A DNA stretch of 64,000 nt from Salvator merianae (GCA_003586115.2 QVOM02000119.1:43278521-43342520), one strand, 5' to 3'. Positions 45,655-58,235 are shown, numbered from the stretch's first letter. Notes: generated from the sequence alone by a model not told the origin. Made by a program: numbers and translations.

Positions 45655-48600
45655 AAAATAAGTATAGTGAGATGTTGGTTGCTGGCATGTTTCAGTCATC
45701 ATGATCAGTATTCCTAAGTATGGGATCTTTCATGATTAGATTTCTCTTTTTGCTCTTTCAGCAAACAAATAATATTCAAGACAGATACAGAAGTATCTCC
45801 TTTTTGCTGTGTCAACAGATGACTGTACATTGCTATTAAAACTGTCTCCTTTTAGAATGACTCATTAAAATCTCTGAATACTTAAGTAGTTCTTTATTCT
45901 GAAGCACCAGTGGCAGCTACATTGACACTGTCTAGTGACGCTCCTCCTGCTGATTTAGCAACAGCAGTTCTTGGATGGTTCTGCTCTGGGAACTAATTTG
46001 GCCACGTAAATGAGAAGCTTCCCAGGCAGTCCAATAAGCTGGTGCCACACTTATCCCAAATTGCTGGCCATTTGGGTTTCAGCTTTTATTTAATAACAAA
46101 ACTTTTCTGGATTCTGAGCCATTCTGCTACTTAATGTCACTTCTGACCTTACAAAATCCTGTAAGTGACATCTTAATACTTTTTCACTGCTCTTAAATGT
46201 GACCCTTTCCCATAGACCACAAATGGTATTAGTTTTGGAGTAATCCGGATGTTAATTCAGACACCAGTGATCCAGGTAGTAGAAGAACGAGGAGAACTGA
46301 TAGTCTAACTGGATCTTCATCTTTGATCTCCAAGCCAAACATGGATCTACTTTGGACAAAAATGGGGTTTGGAGAGCTCAAAAATGAAACCCTCATGGGA
46401 GCCTTCCCCTTTCCCCTGCTGGTTCTGCTACATTGGCCCCTACTTTATTGAGAAGGATGAACATATGGATGATATGAACTCCTTGATGAGATGAAAGCTA
46501 ACAGGAGTAGTAGCAACATCATATTAACAGTAAAGTATTTGCACAATATCTAAGAATGAAAACAATTTTATCATTTATGTACAAATAACAGATGAAAAGT
46601 ATATCCAAACACACACATGCATATAACATTTTGTTATCTTGCTATTTATATAAGATCAATATAACATTTGTCATTGCATTATTATTTATGTTATTTTGTT
46701 ACTATGTTTTCTATAAGTAAGATGCTGAAAGCATGAACCATTATTAAGATCTGCTGGAAATCTGTTTGCAACAATGATGACGATTTTATAACTGGCAAAG
46801 CTGGAAATACCATTCAAATAGGGAGAGCCAGCAGTTTAGCCAAATTGGATAAGCAGAGAATGATTCCTATAATGTAATGATGGGAAATAAGGTGGACACT
46901 AAGCTGACTAGATAAAGCACCTGTAAGATCACACAGCCAATGGATGAGCAAATAAGGACACGAAGCAGACAGCTGTCATATCATTTTATGGGCTGTTATC
47001 TTCTCTTTGAGCCAAACCGAGGAACAAATTTTATGCCTATTCAAGCATGGAACTTTTGTTCAGCAAGAATAACCTCCAGGAAGCCCTTATAGTAGTTTGT
47101 TATTTGGGCCAGGATTGGAAGAGATGACTTTGTGTTAAGGACCTGTAGTACTTGGATCTTTAAATGTTACAGCAGCCCAGTAGGTTGAAAAAAACCAAAT
47201 GCCCATAGCAGTCTTGTAATATTTAAAGAGCACTAGACACTCAATTATTTAAGTGGAAACCACTTCTGTGCAAAATGCCTTTAGACTCTCTGAAGGCTTT
47301 TTGCTTTTTTCCTAGCAGGTAGACTTTTCCTATCAATGGTACATTTTTATACAGAAGGAACACTAACTGATCTGGTCCTGACTCATTGACCCAGCTGTGA
47401 AACGGCACTTTTAATAATTCTTTCCTTTCTGGCAATGGTCTAGAGTTATTTCTGAGTAGGGCCTTCTGGTCTGTGAGTTGAGTGGCCAGAATAAAAGAAC
47501 AGGGCGGGTGTTGGTGAGCTACTTCTGCTGCAAATTGCTCCTTTACACAACTGTTAAAGGTCACAGTATTCCTAATTGACCTTTCCATCTGATCATCCTA
47601 TCTGTTAACAACTATTCTTGTGCCCACTATCTAATTTGACTGTCTCTTGTGAAAATCCAAATGGGAAGCTCCTGTGTTGTGGAGGAATTTAGGGTGTGCA
47701 CTGGCTATGTGAGGAATACAACAGAGACACACACATAGCTGTCACCCAAAGCAATCCTGGATACTCCCTCTCTGCTAGTGCTATCACTGAACAATCCCAA
47801 ATGTGTACTGTTGTGATGTTACTTTCAGTGGAGCACATAGGCTGCAGTAAAAGAAAATTAATCAACACCAGTGATTGGGGATATATTGTTTCAGTATTTT
47901 CTATAGTGCTTCACAAATCCTAGCCCAAGCATAAAATTTTTCTTTTATAAAGTAACTTACAAACCCCAGATTGCTTCTAGGAGTTGCATATTTTCAGAGT
48001 CGCTTCTGAATGTAGGGCTGTATCTATTGTGCTTTCTGTTACTGTTTTGATTACTAATGAGTTTTATATTGATTCCTTTTAATAGTCTTTCATTTAGCCT
48101 TAGGAGGCATACATGAGTTTACATTTCAATAAACACACTGAACTTACATAGACTTTGTAAATAGGTAAAACAGCAAATAGATTTTATTTTGTATCCCTTA
48201 AAATCATTCCCCCCATTTATTTTTAAAAACGATTTTTACAATATTTTATATTCCATTTGTATTTGTCTTTACCAGGGTAGAGTTAGTTAACCATCCCTTT
48301 CCTTGATTCCTTTTCCATCACAGATTTGGAAAAAAGAAAGTAGCATCTAAATTAAACTTTTCCTTCCTGAACAAGGCAGCGCACCATTTTGCCTGTCACT
48401 AAGTACTGCTCCAGACAATAACCAATGCGACACCGATAATAATGATGATGAGGGGAAGGATAATTATAATTTTCAAATCATTTAAATTATGTTTTTAGTT
48501 TAACAAAAATACATGATCTAGCTCATGGTATTTTTTTTTGGTATATTCATCTAATGAGGAATAAAATTTGCATCCCTATACAAGTGTTGGTTGTCCTCCT

Positions 48601-49190
48601 TGCAGTGGAGACCAGTGCAGGTGAGCGTAGCCAGAACCCTCCTGATCAAAGCTGGTTTGTGAGCTTTCTTTTAAATCCCTGTGGGCTGTGTGGACGTCAA
48701 AGGAAGCTCCCAAACCAGATTTCAGCAGACGGAGCATGCTGGCTGCTATTGACTTCCTGTATACAACTAGAGCCAGACAGTTCACCTAATAATGAGAACT
48801 GAGACTCTGAAGCAAATAGAAACCCTTTACAAATAGTGTTATTTTACGTTGAAATTCTATTGACAATCAATCCGTGCCCTAGCTTTCCTTCAGGAGCAGT
48901 TAACCAGAAGGTGAAAGCTTGACACTTATTTAGAACCAGGGGAGATATGTACTGAGAACAGTGGGAGGTAGGGGGAAGCTAAATGAGATGACAATTGCCT
49001 TTGTTACCTTGGTTGACTTCCTTTGCTGCAAAATGTAAAACTGTTGGATTTGTCATTGGTCAGAGCATTCTGGATTGTGTCACCAGATTATGCTGATACA
49101 GGCACTGATTTGTGTTACTTCCTACATGGAAGGCAGATAATCTCTAAACACTTTGGGGAATGGTGGTTTAAAAGCTATCTTGTTCATTTT
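45655..49190. other. Intron sequence just downstream of the exon
   Basis: About 3.5 kb without recognised LINE, SINE or MITE ends. A short frame at 47588-47241 on the minus strand (115 codons) has no recognisable domain. Confidence 0.45.
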
Positions 49191-49194
49191 TACA

Positions 49195-49275
49195 CAGACT
49201 GCTTACACTAGCATACACGTGGCAAGTCCCCAGCCTGGGATATAATTGGAATAAGGCACAGCTCAGAACAGGCCT
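49195..49275. mobile_element. Half copy of MITE family B
   Basis: GACTGCTTACACTAGCATAC, GTGGCAAGTCCCCAGCCTGG and GATATAATTGGAATAAGGCA follow the right arm of 57334-57513. The terminal GTGCAGAAAGGGCC is degraded to CTCAGAACAGGCC. Confidence 0.5.
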
Positions 49276-49425
49276 CCTACAGTTATTAAAGAGGCAGCAC
49301 CTCCCTCTTCTGGCCATTTGGGATGACGTCACTGCATATCCAGATCCAGATCCTTTCTGTCTCTTACCCCTCCCAGCTCCACAGGAGGCTGAGAGGGGCA
49401 TCTAGGAATAAAGGGCCTTGGTTCT

Positions 49426-49613
49426 TGGAATAAGTTTTGCTATTTGTTCTGCTGGTAGCATGACTGGTTTGAATATTGTATGAAGTATTTGAAGCAATGG
49501 TTTCTATCTTAACAGCCACTGGAATAAGTTTTGCTATTTGTTCTGCTGGTAGCATGACTGGTTTGAATATTGTATGAAGTATTTGAAGCAATGGTTTCTA
49601 TCTTAACAGCCAC
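49426..49613. repeat. Perfect tandem duplication, 2 x 94 bp
   Basis: TGGAATAAGTTTTGCTATTT at 49426 recurs at 49520. Both copies run without a mismatch through TTCTATCTTAACAGCCAC. The identity points to a very recent duplication or an assembly artefact. Confidence 0.97.
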
Positions 49614-50074
49614 CTTAAGAAGGGTATTTGGGTGTGAGATAGTACAGAGAAATGGAGGGAGCAATTAAGGCACACCATCTAAATAAAGATGTATAAGATA
49701 TGTTGTAGTGTCACATGCTGAGGGACAATGGTGTGATCCAGGTCCATATTGGAGGGATATATAAGGGTCTGAACTTGCCTTTAGAAAGAGGAGCAAAAGG
49801 CCGCATCTTTCCCCCAAAATATTGCAGGTGTGCATTTCTGTGTTCTTGCTAAAGGTGCTTCATTCTTCCCACCACCCCATCTCCATGTATTTACATTGTT
49901 GTTTATAGGTCTGGTGTGGGCCCAGCAATTATTGATTTTTCTTTCTTTTTGTTATGGGTGGAGAATCTGCTTTCCTCTTCCCTTTGGCACCTGTGACCAC
50001 TGATTCTGGGTGCGGCATGGCCATGAATAATTGACATCAAAGGTTTCTCATCTTGCCTGGCTTCTGTCAGGCTT

Positions 50075-50142
50075 TTTGTGGATGACTGCCATCCGCATGC
50101 TGGTGTGGAGTACAGAATAAGACCTAGTGCAGAAAGGGCCCA
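50075..50142. mobile_element. Remnant of MITE family B
   Basis: GACTGCCATCCGCATGCTGG, then AGAATAAGACC and TAGTGCAGAAAGGGCCCA is the terminal part of the family. Confidence 0.5.
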
Positions 50143-50414
50143 TTCCCCATTTTTGTGCATTAGTGTCATGATATGGCTTTTTTCTTCTTGCACACATTTA
50201 TTTTGCTTCCCATGCAGAAGGGAAACATAAAGGGTAGAGGATGTGCACCTCTGCCATTTCATGTTGACAGGCAAATGACTTTTTTGAAGAAGAAGAAACA
50301 TGTGGATTGATCCATTTGTAGTAAAGAATGCCCATTGTGGGCTAGTTGTCCCAGATGAACCTGTTTGAAGAGATCTTTTAGATTATTTTAACGATCCTTC
50401 CTACACGTTTTGAG

Positions 50415-51441
50415 TAGGGATGTGCATGAAGGCACTTTTCCCTTTTCGCTTCGCAGGACTGCGAAGCTCCTAGGCTTCGTTTTCGTGCGAAAAAATACGC
50501 ACGAAAATGAAGCCCTTCGTTTTCGCGGCGAAGATTTTCCCATTAATGACAGACTGGGGGGGGGGATGAGAGAGAGGCGAGCGCCATCGGAAGCAGAGAA
50601 ATCAAGGCAAAAAGGTCTTCCGTTCGCCTTGATTTATCTGCTTCCGATGGCGCAGCGCGCTCTCTCACTCCCGCCACAGTCTGTTAGTCTGATGACAGAC
50701 TGGGGGTGGGTGGGTGAGAGAGAGGTGAGCGCCATTGGAAGCAGAGAAATCAAGGCAAAAAGGTCTTCCGTTCGCCTTGATTTATCTGCTTCCGATGGCG
50801 CAGCGCGCTCTCTCACTCCCGCCGCAGTCTGTCAGTCTGAGGGGGGGGGGGATGAGAGAGAGGTGAGCCCCATCGGAAGCAGAAAAACCAAGGCAAAGGG
50901 AAGAGCTTTGCCTTAATTTCTCTGCTTCGGATGGCGCTCGCCTCTCTCTTATCCCCCCCCCCAGTCTGTCAGTCTGATGACAGACTGGGGGGGGGGGATG
51001 AGAGAGAGGCGAGCACCATCGGAAGCAGAAAAATCAAGGCAAAGGTCTTCCGTTCGCCTTGATTGCTCCGTTTCCGATGGCTGCTGGTTGCCTCATTCAC
51101 CCTAGGCTGTCAGCGCTCGCACTGACAGCCTAGGGGGATGAGTCAGTGAGGGGAAGAGAAGGAAAATCAACGGGAAGGGAATCCCTCCCTTCCGTTGAAT
51201 TTTCTGCACTTCCACTCGCTGCTGGCTGGCTGATTCACCCTAGGCTGTCAGCGCCAGCGCTGACAGCCTAGAGAGGTGAGACTTTGGCAAATTGTGAAGG
51301 TCCCGAAATACTTCAAAAAATTGAGGGACCTTCACAATTCGCATTCGTGATTTCTGGTGCCCTTCGCATTCGATGCGAAGGGCAGGAAATCACGAAATTC
51401 GATCGAAAATCGAATGCCACGAAGCTTCGTGCACACCCCTA
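50415..51441. mobile_element. hAT-type non-autonomous transposon, 1027 bp, made of chained hairpins
   Basis: Ends TAGGGATGTGCATGAAGG and its counterpart CTTCGTGCACACCCCTA are inverted. An exact 8-bp duplication GTTTTGAG flanks it (50407-50414, 51442-51449). The interior is a row of palindromes rather than unique sequence. Subterminal TTCG/CGAA-rich blocks resemble the element at 34.2 kb. No transposase is encoded; the 168-codon frame across it starts only at a TTG and merely follows the repeats. Confidence 0.93.
50546..51270. repeat. Array of hairpins, about 146-bp period then variant units
   Basis: The unit starts ATGACAGACTGGGGG and folds back: GCGCCATCGGAAGCAGAGAA pairs with its complement ending TCTGCTTCCGATGGCGC, with AATCAAGGC / GCCTTGATT inside. 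Units begin near 50546, 50692, 50838 and 50977. Two further hairpins follow, with CCCTAGGCTGTCAGCGC paired to GACAGCCTAG (51101-51135 and 51236-51270). Confidence 0.9.
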
Positions 51442-51454
51442 GTTTTGAGACCTT

Positions 51455-53240
51455 CTTCAAGTCAGTGTATCAAGTCGAGAAGTCCCAAATGCCCCAAAGT
51501 TCTGGAAAAATGGCCTCCTCTGAAACCTCCAAAAGATAATTTGATGTCTCTTGCAGAAGCGATGTCTCCTGTTTGTCCATTTATAGAAATTCTATAAATA
51601 AATAAATAAGGAATGTACTGAGGCCATCCAAACAATTGTGTCGTCTCTGGTGAAGAAGCAATATTATCAGCTTCCCTTGAAAAGCTGCCCATAGGGAACG
51701 TTCTCCTCCACCTATTGGACTAAAGAGAGGGATCACAACCAACGCTTCTAGTCCCCCAGAAATGCTCTTTCCTCCCCGTTTTTTAAAATAGAAGAAGATA
51801 AAGCTGCGGAAGAACTGATGGAAATCACCCAACTTCAGTGGTGGACCTTTTCACTTTGAAGCCAAAGTGATATGGTGTAAATGTCCATTTGTGATAGTTT
51901 GAAGGTTCACAGTAGTGTGAATTATTATGAGCATTCAACCTTGATCAAAATCGCACCTTGTTACCTATGCAGATGAGACCTAAGTAGTAGGACAAACTTT
52001 AAAAACAAAGGAGAATTATGCTTGATCTTTTTATCCTAGGAGCTTCCATATTTTAAAAGATTATTTATTTATTTATTTAAAATAACCTTTCCTGTCCAAG
52101 GATGCAGTTTTTGGTTCTGTCTGCTCATTGTAAAGATGCTCAGTCATATAATGAGATCTCATAGAAGGCTGTTCTTGTACTTCTGTTGAAGGTCATGTAT
52201 AACTAAGCAATCATGCATGTAGATATGAAGTCAAATGGCCAAACCACCATCATCTACACTGGCTACTGATAATACTTACAGAAGGGCAGGTATCAAGTTG
52301 TCCTTTGTTTTTATGTGACAGGAAAAATGTGGCTTCCTTTGGATAGTATGCAACTGTACTGTACCAAATGATGTGCTAGTAATTGCTAGCAATATAAAAC
52401 CTGCAGTTAGGAGAAATCCCAGTCCTACCAGTTTTGTTAACCTGAGGGACAGCTAATGTAACGATCCAATCTATGGCTTTAGACAAAACAGTCACCTCTG
52501 TTGGAAGCAGACTTGTTTGGTCAAAATCTTACTTATAGATGAAAAAACCAGAACAACACTTCTAAAGCTTCCAATAAATAGCTAGCTGTTCCTGGACTCC
52601 TCATAGGCCCATGTGAGCTGGATTGCATTTTGATTTTAATTAAAGTCATTATTGCTAAATACACATCTAAATTTGTTTTGAGATTGCTATGTCAGTATCT
52701 GTCTTTTCACTTGGATGGGTAAAAAAGAACTTCTCAGTTTGCTTTTATTTTCCCTCAGAGACACCATCCCCTTAAAACAAACTCCAGCATGTTCCAAGAT
52801 GCTTCTGAGTTTCTATCACATGTTTGAAATAATGCAGTCATAAAATCATAGGCAGAATCTGCACCATGGTGGTTCTTTCTGTCTTTAGAGCAGGAGCGCT
52901 TGCACTAGCTAAAAAAGCAGGAAACATGCTCTTTGCATACTCTCCCCTCCCTGCCACAGCACAAAGCTGGTTGACATTTCTTCCCATAGGTTGACATTTC
53001 TTGAACAGTTTGGAAAGCACAGGAAATGGCCATAGAATTTGTCTCGTTTCTGTACGTTCCCAAACAGGGTCCTGCTTTTCAGACCCCCAGGTAGTCTGCA
53101 CAGTGGCACTGGCAGTGGTTTCAGAGTGGCAGAGTAAGGGAAAATGCGGTTGGAGTGCTTTGTCCTGTTCTATAAGGAAAGTGCTGCTAACAGTGCTTTC
53201 TACCTCTCTATGGCAGGATCTTTGCTTGATAGGTGCAGAG
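51455..53240. other. Intron sequence without recognised elements
   Basis: A (TTTA)n run lies near 52064-52080 and a degraded (AAAT) stretch near 51597. The 136-codon minus frame at 53248-52838 has no recognisable domain. Confidence 0.4.
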
Positions 53241-53244
53241 ATGT

Positions 53245-53720
53245 ACAATCCCTATGCAATCTGAGGATTCAGGATGGGGCCAGAGTTTGTAGGGGCATCA
53301 CGTCCAACCCCCTGCTCAATACAAGATTTGCTAAACCATCCCTGACAAGTGATTATTCAGCCTTTTCTCGAAGACCCCCAGTGAAGGGAAACATGAAGTA
53401 ACCTTTGCACTGGCTGTCAGCTCTTAATGTCAGGAAATTCCCCCTAATGTATAACCTGTATCTACTTCCTTGAAAGTCCATTCCATTGGTTCCAGTCCTG
53501 CCCTCTGGGGCAAGTGGGAATAATTGCAATCCCTCTATAATGTGACAGTCCTCTCTGAAGACAGCTATCATATCCTCCCTTAGTTTTCTCTTCAACAGGC
53601 CAAATATACCTAGGACTTTTAATTGTTCCTCATAGGACTTGTTTTCCAGACCTCTCACCATCTTGGTAGTAATTTGTCTGGTTTGCTTCTCGGTACAGGC
53701 AACAGTAAATTATGACTCCC
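53245..53720 (-). mobile_element. CR1-type LINE 3' region, different subfamily
   Basis: The + strand shows the complement of a CR1 3' region: CAACCCCCTGCTCAATAC, GGAAATTCCCCCTAATG, CCATTCCATTGGTTCCAGTC, CAGCTATCATATCCTCCCTT and TCCTCATAGGACTTG. On the minus strand the region around 53.6 kb encodes the LGIFGLLKRKLREDMIAVF stretch typical of CR1 ORF2 C-termini. It differs from the GGACTAGATGGGC group, so a second CR1 lineage is present. Confidence 0.78.
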
Positions 53721-54082
53721 AAGGAGTCACAGTTTGATGTGAAAAATTGGTTTTAGGATTGAAAAACAGAATCCAGATCAGGGTTCCCTTATGTTTAATA
53801 GTTGTTTAGAACAGAGTTGGCCTGTTTGGGAGATAAAAGGCCTAGATTCTATTTAGTAAACCTACCAATTGCATTATATTACCTTTGAGAGCCTACATTT
53901 TTAGAAAACTCCCTTTACTCTTAAATATTGATTGAAAAAGTGGTCAATATAGGATGACTGCCTACAAGAGGTCAAGGTCTCCTCTTTAGAGAACAGGACT
54001 TATCAGCCTTTTAGGCCTATATGTATATTTGGAGGGCATGCTGTTTTTCTATGTTCTCTGCTTGTGACTTTTGCTCAGGCAG

Positions 54083-54430
54083 TGGTTAAAGGGCTCTGAA
54101 ACTTAGCATGTTCCAGAAATCTAGCAGCACTGTTGCTTTCTTAAGCAACATATGGTCTTTCCATACTTCAGAACTGGTATTGGGAGCCTCCAAAAGCTCT
54201 GAAGGCCTGGGAGACCCGTTGTAGTGGTGTGCCCTGTTGCACTGGTGCAATACGTCCCATATTATACCAGACCACAGAGGTGTGCTGTCTGCATACTTCT
54301 GTGGTCTGGTAGACCAACCCCTAGTATGCTGGTAGACTTCTTTAAAAAAGTCCAATGGTAGACTGGGCCAGCCCACTATTTTGGACATCCTGGTACAGTC
54401 TACGCTCCTTTCTGTGTGGACAGAGGGTAC
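54083..54430. mobile_element. MITE of family C, partial
   Basis: TATGCTGGTAGACTTCTTTA, AAAAAGTCCAATGGTAGACT and TCCTTTCTGTGTGGAC relate it to 40640-41136 and 17560-18054. The ACCACAGAGGTGTGC / GTGGTCTGG blocks form a local inverted repeat. The ends are eroded. Confidence 0.5.
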
Positions 54431-54797
54431 TACAATTATCATCATCATTATCAGCATCAGTTTATTTCTATGCCTCCTTTTCATTTTATGCTTAAGCAGT
54501 TTACAAGCAATTAACAAAATATAGAGAAATTATTGAGCAAAATACAAAGCAAAATATAGTAATCACATATTGATAGATAATCTCCTACACCCAAATTGGG
54601 TTCATGCGCTTGTTGACTAGCTTTGCAGATTACTGTAAAAAGGAGAAGTTGCAAATTAATTACCAAACATCTATAAGGTCCTAGTCTTTGGTACCAGAAG
54701 TGCAAACCATATATGGTTTATCACAGGAAACCAGGTAGAACAGTATTCCTCATATAAAGACCTTGGAGTGTCTTTCCAGGCATCCAGGTCCTGGAAA

Positions 54798-54832
54798 GTC
54801 CAAATAAATAAATAAATAAATAAATAAATAAA
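54798..54832. repeat. (AAAT)n microsatellite
   Basis: A run of AAATAAATAAAT units of about 35 bases, followed by AT-rich sequence. Confidence 0.95.
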
Positions 54833-55944
54833 TACCAATAAATAATATAATATAAAATACATTTAAATATAACATTCAAATAAAAAGAATAAGAAAAATT
54901 CCTCAAACACTTGCATAGCAAGCACAGCTGTTCTACTTTGCAGAGCATGTGCCAGTTTTCAGGCCCAAGCCTAAGCAGTACTTTTATGGAGAGGGCTTTA
55001 CTTGCAAGAGGTGGAGATAGAAGCCAAGGGTGAGACTCAGGCAGGGTCAGCAAACAGCCCCCAGTTGGATTCACTGAGAAGGGGATATGGATTCCCTTAG
55101 ACCTCACCAGCACGTGGAAGGAACAGTCCTAGTACAACTGCTGGTCCCATCTACCAGCAAGTGTGGAATTGCCCATACTGACAGCTCTTAACCTATGGAA
55201 TCGAGTGAGCTTTAAGCTATTTGCTAATATGTGACAAATAATTGCCCAATGACAGGAGGATAATAAAGTAAAAAATGGTGAACATCTCTGTCATTTAAGT
55301 AACCGACTGCTGATAATTTTACCGCATCAAGGTCTTGTAGAAGAATTAGATTAATGATAGAACATGTGTGCCTGTTTTTCATTTCATTTGTTAATTGACA
55401 TTCCTGCCCCCCCAATGTTCTTACTATATTTCAAGTTATTAAAAATAGAAACTGCTGTGTTGCCATGGCTCCCTGAACAATTGTAGAGCTTCATTCCATT
55501 TCCTCTTAATGCCATTTCACTTAAAAACTTGGTTTGACAAGCGACCAGCTCATTGTACCCCCAGGTGCTCTGTCCTGAAACAGGCCCTGTTGGTATTGAT
55601 GGTCATTAGAAAATGAATGCAAACAACGGAGGTGTTAACTGTAGCATCCATTCTGAACACCAAGTCAACTCATATGTTTTTTAAAATAACCCCTTCCAGT
55701 TTGACTAAATTCTTTCTGTTTTTTCCATGTCCTAAATAGCTGCCCAGCTGCAATATTCCATTTTATAGAGATAGCTGCAATTTGCACAAAGTGTAAATGT
55801 TTCCTGCCTTATGGTTCAGACTGAACTATGTGCTCAAACAGATGCTTAAAGTAAACGATATGCATACTTTGTAGTCTGAGTGGGAGGCTAGAGCATTGCA
55901 AAGTAAGTGTTATAAAGTATACAGTGAAGCATATTCCACAATGA

Positions 55945-56965
55945 ACATAAGTGAACAAAAGAGCTTAAGAGGAGCCCTGCTGGATCAGGCCACAGCCCAT
56001 CTAGTCCAGCATCCTTTCTCACACAGTGACTCCCCAATTGCTTCTGGACATTCCCAAGCAGAAGATGAAGCCTAAACCTTCACCTGTTCTCAACTACCTG
56101 CAAATGGCCATCAGAAGCATCCTGCTTGTCTCTCTAACCTGGAGGTATGGTATCTAGGCATCCATTCTTGTAGCCACTGATACACTTGTCTTCTGTGAAA
56201 TAGTCTAACCCTTTCTTAAAGCTATCTGGCTAGTTGTTGTCACCACTTCTTCTGGTAGTACATTCCATACATCTGTGACTCTCTGGGTGAAAAAATACTT
56301 CCCCTTGTTGATCCTAACTCTCCTGCCCATCAACTTCAAAGCGTGCTACCTGGTTCTAATATTGTACATTACACACCATGGATTGTTTTATGCGCTTCAA
56401 TCAAGTCATCTCTTAAATGCCATTTTTAAAGGCTGAATAGGCCTAGACGTTGCAGCCCGATCTTGTAAGGAAGGTGTTCAAGCCCTCTGATGATTCCAGT
56501 TGACCTATTCTTCACTTTTTCCAATTTCACAACATCCTTTCTGAGGTGTGGTCACCAGAGTTGTACACAATATTCCTAATGTGGCCTCACCATAGATTTA
56601 TAAAAGGAATAATGTTGCTCACTGACTAATTTTCTATTCTCTTCCTAATTATTCATAGCACTGATTTTGGTTTTTTTTTTTACTGCTGCTGCAAATTAGG
56701 TTGACACCTTTATTGAACTGTCCACCAGAATCTCAGATCTCTTTCCTGGTCTGTCACAGAAAGCTCAGCCCTCTTCAGTTTACAGATGTAATTGGGGTTC
56801 TTTGCCCCAGTTGGATCCCTTTTCACTTACTAACATATTTGCCATTCAGTTCCCACTCACCCAATGTCAAGAGGTCCCTCTGGAGCTCTTCACAGTCTCT
56901 TTCAGTTTTTATTACCCTGAAAAATTTAGTGTCATCAATGCATTTGGGTGGTTACGAATGTGTAT
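55945..56965 (-). pseudogene. CR1-type LINE, 3' kilobase, antisense
   Basis: Starting at the left with AAGAGGAGCCCTGCTGGATC and CATCTAGTCCAGCATCC (complement of the GGACTAGATGGGC terminus), it runs back through CTGGGTGAAAAAATACTTCC and AATCAAGTCATCTCTTAAAT. It then enters the coding 3' region: CTGAGGTGTGGTCACCAGAG, ATGTGGCCTCACCATAGATT and GTGTCATCAATGCATTTGG. The last of these lies near the ADDTK part. It is collinear with the 3' kilobase of the copy at 6.5-9.5 kb, without that copy's MITE. Confidence 0.9.
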
Positions 56966-57333
56966 TTTATCATGTGTTGCACCATAATTTTGTCTGTATT
57001 TTCATCCAGTGTGTGCTGTAGGTCTTGTCTGTTTGTTTCTAAGAGGACCTAAACTAATGCCTGGACTAGATATTTATTTAGTTGTGTGGTTAAAGTCAGG
57101 AAGAGCAAAGAGCATCCAATGCATTTCAGTTGTTTCTGGAAAGCAGCAGGGCCCATGAAGGTGTAGAGTTTTTGCAAGAGGAACTGCCCCCTTAATTCCT
57201 TTTGTCTTCAGATCAGTTCACTTGTGTGGTTAAAATTGCTATAAATGAAGTTTTTCTAATAACATTTATTCAAAATAATAGGCTATTGTCTATACAGGTG
57301 ACAGTGAAACAAAACCTTCAAGTATTTAACAGT

Positions 57334-57513
57334 GGTCCTTTCTGCACTGGGCCTTATTCCAGATTATATCCCAGAATAGGGACTTGCCATCTGCATGCAG
57401 CTGCAAACTACCGTAGGCCCTGTCTGGGGCCTGCCATGGTCTGAACTAGCATGCAGATGGCAGGTCACTATTCCAGGATGTAATCCAGAATAAGGCATAG
57501 TGCAGAAAGGGCC
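57334..57513. mobile_element. MITE family B, complete copy of 180 bp
   Basis: GGTCCTTTCTGCACTGGGCC and ATAGTGCAGAAAGGGCC are inverted ends. The arms hold TTATTCCAGATTATATCCCA and GGATGTAATCCAGAATAAGG. The central part TAGGCCCTGTCTGGGGCCTG is itself symmetrical. Confidence 0.82.
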
Positions 57514-57710
57514 ATGGTATCCTAGAATACAAAAACAGAATGCTGAGGTGATATAGCTTTGCAGTTGTTTCAGATCTGCTCAGAAAGCACAGATCATAGT
57601 GAATGCCATGCATAATTGATTAGTTCATACATGCCAACATTTCACAGATGAAAGCTGCAAATATCATGTGCTACAACTAATAGGTAGAGGCTAGGCTTGT
57701 GTTGAACTGT

Positions 57711-57847
57711 GGCCCTTTCTACACTGGCCCTTATTCTGGATTATATCCCAGAATAGGGACCTGCCATCTGTAAACTGGTGGAGACTATAGCAGGGTTCAC
57801 TCAGGGCCTGCTATAGTGTACACTTGCATGCAGGCGCAGAAAGGGCC
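57711..57847. mobile_element. MITE family B, copy with internal deletion
   Basis: The left arm GGCCCTTTCTACACTGGCCC to GGGACCTGCCATCTG is complete. The right arm is reduced to CACTTGCATGCAGGCGCAGA and AAGGGCC. It lies only 200 bp from the complete copy. Confidence 0.72.
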
Positions 57848-58114
57848 CGTGGCTTGTAAAAAAACCCAAACCACTTAGAGATGTCAAGGACTGTCAGGTG
57901 CATAACTCAACAATTTTGACTCTCCATAGCATCTGTAGCTACCTTGTGTAAAAGATGTGGGGAACTCACTTGCTCAGGAAACACAGCAGCTACATTTCTG
58001 TGGTGGGGCCACATGGTGAGTTCCCTGCACCTTAAAATCTAACTCTCCATTTCAGACAGGACAACATTCAGAGGAAGCTAAATACCTGAGCTGGCTCTCC
58101 TAACTCAAAAGGAA

Positions 58115-58235
58115 TGGAGACCTAGAGCTCGGTGAAATCAGCATACCGATGGCACCTCATTGCAAATCTCCTGTTTACTCTCCCAGCAGCTTCATATAGA
58201 CGTTGAAGAGCATAGAGGAGAGAACATATAGTGGA
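58115..58235 (-). mobile_element. L2-like LINE fragment
   Basis: On the minus strand the words SSMLFNVYMKLLGE and the following AIGMLI region correspond to the L2 pattern (LFNIYMKPLGE ... HQYADD) with a frameshift. It is homologous to the piece at 27.9-28.0 kb. Confidence 0.55.

Noticed and set aside
50410..50916. 168-codon + frame over the hAT element at 50.4 kb
   Set aside because: It starts at a TTG, and its peptide merely repeats the 146-bp hairpin units (IGSREIKAK, IGSRKTKAK). Its openness follows from the period and GC content.
52838..53248. 136-codon minus frame
   Set aside because: No recognisable family, overlapped by competing frames, adjacent to CR1 debris.
54086..54517. 143-codon minus frame
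   Set aside because: Lies across a MITE; the symmetry and GC content of the element produce long frames on both strands.
56701..57021. 106-codon + frame
   Set aside because: Antisense of the CR1 copy at 55.9-57.0 kb.
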